Shown one piece after another: positions 56,811 to 64,000 of a stretch of 64,000 nt of DNA (its first letter is position 1; each line of letters begins with the position of its first letter). Origin of the DNA: Microvelia longipes. Lineage: Eukaryota > Arthropoda > Insecta > Hemiptera > Veliidae. Position numbers and translations under genes: made by a program. A model generated the notes under the pieces. That model saw only the letters and a program-made list of their open reading frames with translations. It had not been told where the DNA came from and searched no databases. The stretch lies in NCBI GenBank assembly GCA_018340805.1, contig JACMZG010001908.1, forward strand, positions 50,113,230 to 50,177,229. The letters are read 5' to 3'.

Positions 56811-57103
56811 GGTTGGAACCGCGTCAATGTAGATGAAGAATCCGACGTGGATTCAAGTGAATTACGTCATACTGGACCGTCGAACCCTATTATCCCTTCT
56901 CATGGCTATAATCTTCGTCCTCGAAGACAAGTTCTCAGACAGGTATAAATAGGGGCCCGCTTTGTCTCCATCTTCAGTTCAGTTTCGTAGAGCATTGTGT
57001 TTCTATCCATGATGTCCTACATCCCTGAAGATGCCTCCCACAGTGGAAGCGAAACGTCGGATTCTTCATCTACATTGACGCGGTCCCAACCGGAAGACAA
57101 TAA
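56811..57103. repeat. Inverted repeat flanking the hammerhead
   Basis: 56811-56856 (GTCTTCCGGTTGGAACCGCG to GAAGAATCCGACGT) is the near-exact complement of 57055-57103. The hammerhead core lies just inside the right arm, so each arm carries the 3' side of stem I. Penelope-like elements often have such inverted flanks. Confidence 0.8.
57011..57070 (+). ncRNA. Hammerhead ribozyme candidate (GTC cleavage site)
   Basis: Core elements in order: CTGAAGA (57025-57031; CUGANGA), stem II 57033-57050 (GC, one mismatch, UCC / GGA, GC with loop CACAGU), GAAA (57051-57054), C/G minimal stem III, and cleavage triplet GTC (57056-57058). Stem I is clear: ATCC (57021-57024) pairs with GGAT (57059-57062), then an internal loop (TCCTAC/TCTT), then GATG (57011-57014) with CATC (57067-57070). 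Internal loops in stem I are typical of natural type I hammerheads. One extra U between CUGAAGA and stem II is unusual. Stem III of two pairs without a loop implies dimer action, as known for Penelope-like elements. Confidence 0.6.
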
Positions 57104-57799
57104 CCGCGGAAGCCTACGCAGTTTATTAATAAAGTTATATCAGTGAATAACTTCTAGTCTCAATGAGCTCTACGAGCCCTTTAAAGATACGGAAGGGAGT
57201 AGGAGAGGGTTTATATTGGGAATGTGTACTGAGTCAAGGCTGTGACCCTGAGTATTCAGGTGTGCGAGTGAGTCATCTGACGTTATGATGCTTTGTGTCT
57301 TTCATTATCATGTGTACCGTTTTTATTTTTTGTCAAGTCTTGGTTTGAGGACCGAAAAAGTAATGTCTGAATTGAAAGTAAGTTGATCGTTAATAATTGT
57401 CTTGTCAGTAATCCGGTGTTTGTATAGTTCTGGTCTTTCGAGTACCTTTCGAGTCCTTTTTATTGTTTGTGTAGCAGTGTCATTGAGTTTGATATTGTAT
57501 CTGGTTCGTGTCCGAGTGTGCGAAGGTAGAATCTGATTTATCTTTTATGAATCACCAGGTATTAAGTGCTCTTAATACCTGGTGTTTTGTGTACGAGATG
57601 TTCTACCTATATAATTTAGGTAGTTCTTAAGTTGTGTTTATTTAAGAAGTTTGTAAGTCTGTAAGTTTATTTCCCTACGTAAGTTAAACGGGAAAACCAT
57701 GACACCGGTACACATCATAATAAAAGACACAAAGCATCTTACATTGTTGCAAATTACATTGTGTTTTATTGTTATTTTTATTATTAATAGTTGATGGAT
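57104..57799. other. Relic stretch next to the hammerhead, possible decayed ORF
   Basis: Minus-strand 57550-57323 is open for about 75 codons (RTRKVLERPELYKHRITDKT within) without a start codon or recognised domain. It may belong to a retroelement. A perfect 14-bp-arm hairpin (CACCAGGTATTAAG, loop TGCT) is at 57553-57584. Confidence 0.35.
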
Positions 57800-58175
57800 A
57801 ACCAATTCCAGTAGCTCAAAGGTGGAGCACTCGCCTTTCGATCTGGAGGTTGAGGTTTCAAATCCAGCCGGGAAGGACCTTAATGTAAGCTGGTTTTTTG
57901 GTTATGAGTTTGGATAGAATTTGGTTGGGCTAGATAAACTGGGAACCCTGTGGACTAGCCATATGTGCCGCCATGTACGGAAAGTGTGCTTTGACCCCAC
58001 GGAGGTCTGGGGTTTCGCATCCCAATGCATGCATGCTCTTATTTATCTAATATGCTTGTTCAAATAAATCACCGACGACTATAGAATCCATGCAGAGTGT
58101 AATAAAGATTCCCGTGACCAACTGATGTGATTGCCGCAGGATTTATTTTGCCGCAAGGCTCTAGACATACATTAT

Positions 58176-58206
<31 letters not shown>
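57800..58206 (+). repeat. tRNA-like SINE with (TAA)n tail
   Basis: The head contains an A box TAGCTCAAAGGTGGAGCAC (57812-57830) and a B box-like GAGGTTTCAAATCC (57852-57865, one extra T). A ~280-bp body and an ATAATAATAATA tail (58175-58206) follow. It lies tail to tail with the 5S-SINE copy S6. Confidence 0.6.
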
Positions 58207-58207
58207 A

Positions 58208-58435
58208 TGAAAAATTGGGTACGGGGTACCTCGGAACTTTTACTCTCTTATCGGATTCGCTAAGCTCATCCTACTCCTAAATCGCCGAATTTATAATCAG
58301 TTTATCTTCTGTCTTGCTTTACTTATTCACTGACAAGAAAGATCAGTTTTAATCTCAGCAGTCACCCATTCGCCTACTGGCCACGATCGACCCCTCTTAA
58401 AAAAAGTTATCCGTCCGGAAAAAACCGTAGTTATA
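58208..58435 (-). repeat. 5S-derived SINE, best short copy (S6)
   Basis: The complement reads: 5S-like box (GGCGAATGGGTGACTGCTGA at 58353-58372), a ~90-bp body, one AGGATGAGCTTAGCGAATCC module, AAAAGTTCCGAGGTACCCCG, then a TTATTATT tail. This copy lacks the upstream ~550 bp present in R1 copies A-C. It thus supports an independent SINE unit of about 230 bp. Confidence 0.65.
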
Positions 58436-58439
58436 CTAT

Positions 58440-58611
58440 AGTACGACACACGGCTAAAATTAGTTGATAGCGCGGGAAAATAATGCGAGGGATCCAATGA
58501 GGTTATTCCTGGATGTTAAACCACGCCCTCAATTTCAAACCAGGCCAACCTTATTGGTTCCTCAACACTATTTTTCAACGCTGTCAACAAATTTTAGCCG
58601 TGTGTCGTACT
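58440..58611. mobile_element. M2 MITE, copy 2 (172 bp)
   Basis: AGTACGACACACGGCTAAAA and the complement of TTTTAGCCGTGTGTCGTACT form ~30-bp inverted repeats. The interior matches 30494-30656. Confidence 0.9.
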
Positions 58612-59260
58612 TTAGACGTATTGAAATGGATCTTATTAGTTATTATTAATTAAATTAGTGTCTAGGGCAAGATTAGTAATATAAGGCTCGGTTATACTAC
58701 ACTTATACTGAGAAGTTAGTAGGTACATATATAGTCGCATAAAGTTTATAAAGGAATGAGAGGTTTCATACGGTTAGTGTTTCTCGTAACTTGGGATCTT
58801 GAGACTGACCCAAAACCTTATGTACTGGAAAAAAAATCGTAAAACTCAAATCTCTTCTAAAATTCCAGTATCTTCTTAAACTTTTAACCAATTTATGATA
58901 TAACGGGTCAGTTTTGATCTTTTATGTTATCGTTGTTACCCTTAAAGGCGAGATGAGAAGAACAGAGGAAATACCTTTTGCATAGAAAACAAATTAAAGG
59001 ACTTAAGTTATAAGATAAGCAGAATCCGTCTGGTAGAAATTACATTGTAATAATACACTGGTTAATAATAGTAGAGATCATCTATAATAGCAGACATTTC
59101 CCCATTGGCAAGCCTGATTATTTTTCAAATTATAAATAAAACACGTTACAGTCATGTTATACACTTTTTCGAGGAGATTTCTTCTCCTTCTTACAAAATG
59201 TGGCAACGTTTCGGTCAAGCTGCCATGTAGCAGATCTTAGGTTTTATCAAAATATAATCA
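58612..59260. other. Stretch without a recognised gene
   Basis: Nothing identified. Confidence 0.35.
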
Positions 59261-59267
59261 AAAAATA

Positions 59268-59710
59268 AAAAAATCTTGTACAGGGTTCCTCAGTACTTCT
59301 CCTTACAACTTTGGACCCCATTTGCTCGTCCTCAGAATGATAAATGGTTATCTAAAGCTTAGGTAGTATTACTTCGGTTTCGCTACTCTCGATGTCAGAA
59401 TAAAATGGTTATCCTATGTCTAGGGTGTCAAGACTTTGGACTCGCTTCGCTCGTCTTCGGAATGTCTTGATAATCTAACCCCTAAAGTGGCATTACTTTA
59501 GTCTCGCTGGTTTCGACCTTAGAATCATAAGGTTATCCATAGTTTAGGCTTTTATGCCATAAAACTTGCTTCGCTCGTCTTCAGATTGTCATGGTTATGC
59601 GAAGTCTGAGGTGTTATGAATTCGAACTCATTTCGCTTGTCCTCAGAATGTTATGTTTATCCGTAGCTTAAGTTTGTAATACTTCGGTCGCGCTACGCCC
59701 CATCTCAGAT
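59268..59710 (-). repeat. 5S-SINE relative with ~6 tandem GCGAAGCGAG modules (S7)
   Basis: Begins with the SINE end in reverse (GTACAGGGTTCCTCAGTACT), then six ~60-65-bp units each holding a variant of ACTCGCTTCGCTCGTCTTCG. The units alternate between the canonical motif and changed forms (GGTTTCGCTACTCTCGATG, GTCTCGCTGGTTTCGACC). A 5S-like box is not visible. Confidence 0.65.
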
Positions 59711-59935
59711 TTATTAGGTATCCAAATATCAAGAGTTTAGAAAAATTAAAGCTTAGAAAAGTTATATACAGGATTGGCATTTAATTAAAGAATTGATGTG
59801 AGCGAGGAGGGACTGTAAAGCAGGCAAAAGTATCGCACCATCCCCACTTAGATTCAACATGTAATTAATGTAAATATCAATATGAGTTTAGACTACCATG
59901 CGATATAATAAACTGCGTAGGCTTTGAGTTTAATT

Positions 59936-60057
59936 TTGTAGAGCATTGTGTTTCTATCCATAATGTCCTATATCCCTAAAGATGCCTCCCACAGTGGAAG
60001 GGAAACGTCGGATTCTTCATCTACATTGACGCGGTCACCACCGGAAGACCTAAATTT
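59936..60057 (+). ncRNA. Decayed hammerhead copy
   Basis: Matches 56993-57103 almost throughout (GAGCATTGTGTTTCTATCCA, GATGCCTCCCACAGTGGAAG, GAAACGTCGGATTCTTCATC), but the core is CTAAAGA instead of CTGAAGA and the C closing stem II is G. Loss of the invariant G in CUGANGA should abolish cleavage. The inverted left arm is absent. Confidence 0.6.
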
Positions 60058-60654
60058 TCATACCATGCGATATGCTGCTACTTACATAGAGTGGGAAATA
60101 GGATTTACAATGCCAGTAATTTAGATTGTATGAGATTGTAATTGAAATTTGTCAGTTCTACATAAAACTGACAAATCAAAGAATAGATAAAATCCTTAAT
60201 ATATGTATATGAACGTAACCACAACGCAGAAGTTCTTGCTTAACTTAAAACAATGCAAATAAATATGAACTGACAAACTCTTTATACAGGTTTAAGTTTG
60301 TTTGGAGAGCTAGAGGACCAGATTGGACTCATCATCAGGACTTAGATAACTTCAGAACATTAGTATAAGTGCCCTTTTCATACAGATATAAATTCTTCTA
60401 TTTCCACACCTGATTTCTTCTTTCATCCAGAGGTTATTTATAATTAATTTTCTATATTAATTTTTTAAATTTTAACTTTTTTAGCTTTTCTCCCAGACGA
60501 AATATCATTATAAAGTTTTTAATGGTCACAGTGCGGTGTTTCAAAAGCGCTTTTTATACTTAAACTTAAAAGTTTTGGGAAGCCTTTAAGCTTTTTATAA
60601 AGAGCTTAGTGCATCGTTTTTCCATTTCATTTTCATTTCGTTGATGTTTTTGTT
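60058..60654. other. Stretch without a recognised gene
   Basis: About 60312-60345 (minus: CTGATGATGAGTCC) looks like another decayed hammerhead-like relic lacking GAAA. No gene. Confidence 0.3.
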
Positions 60655-61440
60655 ACTTTTATTACTTGAAAAAATATTGTGTTTGCAAAAGAATCAGAAA
60701 CTGAGATTTCACCTGAATTATCCGTTTCAGGTATTTTGAAAAACATCCTGTGTGTTTTTCACAAAGTTTTGAGTTTGTATGTGTGTGTCTGTTTCCATCG
60801 CCGTATTTATTTTAGAGAGTTGGAACTTGGTACAGAAATCAATCCTTAAGTCAAATTGGGAAATATTTTTTATGACGTTATTAACCGGAGATAATGGTAT
60901 GACAAAAATGTCGAAAATTCATGACACGTGGGAAATGGTTCAATCGATTTAAAATTTGGCACGCATGAAGTCATATATAAGACCAACATATGTGCCAGGG
61001 TTTCATCTCATTAATAATATTAAATTTTTATCGAATGACGTTTAAAAAAAATCGAAAAAAATATCTAATTAAGTTAAAATTTGGCACAAGTGTATCTCTT
61101 TACGTAATAAGTAAGATTATTAAGTTACGTTTCTAAAAGGCAAGTCAAAAATGACTGATGTCAAAAATTTTATTTAAAATAAAGCATTATTTTAAATAAT
61201 GCTTTATTTTAAATAAAATTTTTGACATCAGTGGAGAGACTTGTGAGGTCCGTGGCTGGATAGGTAACCGCACGAAATAAAATTAACGTATCTGAGTACA
61301 AGGGAATCGTGTCCGAGTCGCTTCAGTATTAATTTGGGATTTTTATATTCTTAGGACGAGCGAAGGGAATTCGAAGTTGTGAGGATGAGCGAATAGCGAA
61401 TCTGTTGTGATGAGGAAAAATTCTCAATCGCTGTATTATT
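60655..61440 (+). repeat. R1 repeat with degenerate 5S-like module (copy C)
   Basis: GAAAAAATATTGTGTTTGC to TTGGAACTTGGTACAGAAAT and ATTAACCGGAGATAATGG match copy A. The 5S-like box is poor (GGATAGGTAACCGCACG at 61259-61275). Modules AGGACGAGCGAAGGGAATTC and GATGAGCGAATAGCGAATCT follow. A 79-bp palindrome sits in the middle (61154-61232). Confidence 0.6.
61154..61232. repeat. Perfect 79-bp palindrome within R1
   Basis: 39-bp arms (ACTGATGTCAAAAATTTTAT...) around a single T. It replaces the stretch that in copies A and B precedes the 5S-like box. Confidence 0.95.
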
Positions 61441-61957
61441 ATTTTAAATAAACATGTTTTCCTGAGATGAAAAACTCTTCATTGTTTGTAGATGGTCATG
61501 GTCACTAGAAGTAAGCGTTGAGAAATTGTGTTTATCAAAATGAATCAATTGAGAAAAAATAGTTGAGATCAGCAGCTGAAGAGTTATTCGAAATGGTAAA
61601 TATATAAATATAATATCTACTTTAATTATCCGGTAGTTGGAGATATATGGAGGAATGAGAATAATACAGTTTTATGTCTATATTATAGGAAAAAAAGTCT
61701 TTGTGTTGGGATCATTAAGCAGAATCATCTAAATCAGTGCTGCCAATATAAGACTGTTGTTGAATTCTTAACTTAATAGTTGAAGTTAGGAATTTTATAG
61801 TTGGTTTTAATTCTATTCCATACAGACAGTATGGAACGATAGTTACTAATCGTTGCTAAGCATTAAAGTAAATTTCTATAGAAAAAATAAGCTTATGAGG
61901 TAGGGGTTATCATGGCGATGGTTTTTCAATGATCAAGGAAACTAATGAATACATCAT
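61441..61957. other. AT-rich stretch, nothing recognised
   Basis: Only the small dispersed repeat near 61887-61915 shared with 37.6 and 43.4 kb. Confidence 0.35.
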
Positions 61958-62031
61958 ACATATATATATATATATTATAATATATATATATATAATATAT
62001 ATATATATTATTATATATATATAATAATAAT

Positions 62032-62093
<62 letters not shown>
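61958..62093. repeat. (TA)n microsatellite with TAA interruptions
   Basis: TA repeats with ATTATA and ATAATAATAATA switches. Confidence 0.95.
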
Positions 62094-62706
62094 ATATATT
62101 GGGTGAGAGAAAATGTTCTAACCAAAGATACAACCTGTATACCATAATTCAATAAATTAGAATAGAATAATGTCTTACTAAGTTGAACATAAACTTAGTA
62201 AGAGAGTAAGTAAGTGTTGTGCGAAACTCTGACAGATGATAGTTTGATGGGTTAAAACTTAAAACACCTATTGAGGAACTAAAATCACCTAAAAAGTATG
62301 TTTAAAGCAATCTTCTCTATTGTATTTATGATTGAAGATAAATAGTAAATAAAAATAGTGTATTGCATATTATTTACTTCTCAAGATATTTTTTTTTTCA
62401 GTATGTAAGTTTGTTTTAACATATGGTGTATGAATGGTGCGTATAGCTAAATAACTTTGAATTGATTCTAAATTTGAGATTGAGCCAAATCATATGTCTT
62501 AATCTAAATGACTTTCTCTTTCGTAAGATTATTGTCATTACGTAGAGGGAGGACAGAAATAAATCAGTTGGATACTTTAGACATTAGTGTTCCAATCTTT
62601 ACTAGGTTTTTTAGTTAAGCAATTAAGAGTATTAATTAGGTGAATTAAACTGTTAGTTAACCATTTGGATTAGACCTGTTCAGTTCGCTTTGTCAGTTAT
62701 TAAGTC
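62094..62706. other. Upstream region of the 212-codon gene
   Basis: AT-rich. TTCGCTTTGTCAG at about 62683-62695 could be a 3' splice site in the 5' UTR. No clear TATA box. Confidence 0.35.
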
Positions 62707-63345
62707 ATGTCTGCGAGACTGTCCAATGACCCCCATGATTTTCGACCCCAGCATCCAGCCCAGTTATATCCACCTCCAGCTGAAACTCCGATTCCGTTCG
62801 ATCCGCGATCCAAGAGGCAACCGTTTCGAGTTATCCCGTACAGACATATTACTAAATATGATCGTGAACATGCTAGTCATTCCCATAGTCATGCTCCAAG
62901 CGTTCAATCTTCATTTAAAGAAACCGATTACGTCTTAGATGGTATTAATTGTCCTTCGTGTTCTACTCAAATTTTCATTCGTTTGGAAGTATCCGCTAGA
63001 AAAGATTTTATAGAAAGTAGTAGACGTTCGGTAAGTAGAGCACCTTCTACCATAGTCACTGCGAATAGAGCACCGTCTACAATAGGAGTTGAATCAGTCA
63101 ACGGACATTCCCGACCGTGCTCGCCTGCTCCTTCCACCTGTTGTTCGCTTTGTGATGCTGAAGCTGTTTCGATTAAGTCTCACGACAAAAGAACCTATAA
63201 AATGACTCTTACTCCAGACATATCGTATGACTTACATCGCAGTATACTAGAAAAACTTCGTCTTTCACCTTCCATCGAAGTCAACAGACCCAAAGTAACG
63301 TTGGATGATTTTGGACCAAGACCTCCGCTTCAACTTGAAGACTAA
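62707..63345 (+). CDS. Uncharacterised 212-residue protein, intronless
   Basis: ATG at 62707 directly follows an in-frame TAA (62701-62703), so the start is well bounded; stop TAA at 63343-63345. No family is recognised. Residues 1-50 are Pro/Arg-rich (HPAQLYPPPAETPIPFDPRS), 55-63 His/Ser-rich (HASHSHSHA), 72-95 more ordered (DYVLDGINCPSCSTQIFIRL). 105-140 is low complexity with a doubled RAPSTI motif, then STCCSLCDAEAVSI, and 157-190 (KRTYKMTLTPDISYDLHRSI, LEKLRLSP) looks folded. CxxC pairs at 82/85 and 146/149 could form one zinc site split by the low-complexity insert. GC and codon usage are higher than the surroundings. There is no signal peptide or membrane segment. It could be a retrogene or a single-exon gene. 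Confidence 0.75.
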   Translation: MSARLSNDPHDFRPQHPAQLYPPPAETPIPFDPRSKRQPFRVIPYRHITKYDREHASHSHSHAPSVQSSFKETDYVLDGINCPSCSTQIFIRLEVSARKDFIESSRRSVSRAPSTIVTANRAPSTIGVESVNGHSRPCSPAPSTCCSLCDAEAVSIKSHDKRTYKMTLTPDISYDLHRSILEKLRLSPSIEVNRPKVTLDDFGPRPPLQLED

Positions 63346-63625
63346 TTAGCTTGGATCAACACGTATTTTTCTTTTCACCGTTGAATTCTTAAAATGGTTT
63401 GTTATTAATTATATAGTTGTTTTCATATGCGCAGCGTTTTTGTTTAGAAATTAAAAAGGCTAACAGCAATATGGAGGCCCCCTCCATATTGCTTTATTCT
63501 TTCCAGTAAAATTAAAGATTTCTTTTTACATCAAATATTTTGTGCTCGAAATTATTCTGTAAATAATTTAAAAATGTCAAATTATATAGAAAATGTCATT
63601 AAACAAGTATTTAAATAAATCAGTT
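63346..63625 (+). other. Presumed 3' UTR with hairpin and polyadenylation signal
   Basis: A perfect hairpin AGCAATATGGAGG-CCC-CCTCCATATTGCT lies at 63465-63493, and AATAAA at 63613-63618. Assignment is by position. Confidence 0.4.
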
Positions 63626-64000
63626 TTATAATTTTGCAAATCGAAGTTTATTTGTAATTTATATACTTACAAATTCTATTAAGAATTTCTAATTAAGTTT
63701 TGTCCAGTAAGAAGAGCAGAAACGCATAAGCTTTGGAGACTTTTCAGGTATGTCGATGATAGTTTATCTAAAGTCATCTGGTTGAAGTTGCCCCATCTTC
63801 AAAACGTTACATAAAGTTCACATAAGTTTCTCAATGATTATTATTTTGGATTTGATCTTCAGGTCTCTCCACATGTAAATTACATTGAGTGCACGGTGGA
63901 GGTGAGAAATGATGTACAACGAGGTAATTTATTTGCGTTTACCGGTTGATCTCGTTGCAACCAAAAATTGTGTGGGGGAGGGGGCGAAACCAACTCCGCA
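63626..64000. other. Stretch without a recognised gene
   Basis: Nothing identified. A G-run (GTGGGGGAGGGGGCG) lies close to the window end. Confidence 0.35.

Noticed and set aside
57808..57875. Functional tRNA at 57.8 kb
   Set aside because: The B box has an extra base and the acceptor stem does not close; a SINE body and tail follow.
30518..58649. Similar ~60-codon open frames at 30518-30700 and 58464-58649
   Set aside because: Both lie inside copies of the M2 MITE; their similarity comes from the shared element and includes the terminal repeats. No sign of coding selection.
60312..60345. Another hammerhead
   Set aside because: CTGATGA and part of a stem are present but GAAA and the cleavage triplet are not.
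62690..62938. 82-codon frame overlapping the start of the 212-codon gene
   Set aside because: Out-of-frame shadow of the longer, better-composed frame.

Overview
The window is strongly AT-rich eukaryotic DNA with split genes, long (TA)n and (CA)n(TA)n arrays, and remains of many transposon classes (BEL/Pao LTR element, Tigger/pogo, hAT, several MITE families, a non-LTR RT fragment, tRNA- and 5S-derived SINEs). The one host gene I recognise by family is failed axon connections (fax), best known from insects, so an arthropod, probably an insect, is the best guess. I cannot name the species.

Layout. 1-34 kb is almost gene-free: dispersed 5S-like SINEs, a long-arm palindromic MITE (2984-3480), minisatellites (34 bp, 26 bp, 28 bp), a MITE family called M1 here that recurs six or more times and once carries an internal ~72-bp tandem array (19321-20096), and a deleted Tigger element nested in another MITE (27843-28852). 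At 34.1-34.8 kb lie the first coding exon of fax (minus strand) and a CpG-rich probable promoter with a CRE palindrome. 35-40 kb is nested MITEs, a composite repeat with a 5S-like box, and a hAT element with an 8-bp target duplication. At 40.86-43.08 kb, minus strand, I infer a two-exon gene for a small secreted peptide that I do not recognise: a signal-peptide exon with a TATA box, a 2-kb intron filled by minisatellites, and an acidic Gly/Pro/Met-rich second exon. 43.4-49.3 kb holds tRNA SINEs, an RT fragment, a candidate terminal exon, a second hAT element and a fold-back element.

49356-55645 is a full-length BEL/Pao retrotransposon on the minus strand: two identical 164-bp LTRs, GCTTT target duplication, gag, protease, RT, RNase H and integrase. 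Its reading frame is broken several times. Identical LTRs beside several frameshifts suggest uncorrected indels in the assembly, so frame breaks elsewhere should be read cautiously.

55.6-62.1 kb is again repeats, including a good candidate hammerhead ribozyme (57011-57070) and a decayed copy (59975-60017). A second group of hammerhead-like motifs ending in a GCCGGC-type palindrome lies at about 8.6, 43.9, 48.5 and 49.3 kb, with a decayed relative at 56.7 kb. These resemble motifs known from Penelope-like retroelements. At 62707-63345 there is an intact intronless 212-codon gene of unknown function with two cysteine pairs and a plausible 3' UTR.

The genes show no sign of working together. The items most worth follow-up are the secreted-peptide gene, the hammerhead-like RNAs, and the 5S-derived SINE family whose body contains variable numbers of a GCGAAGCGAG module.
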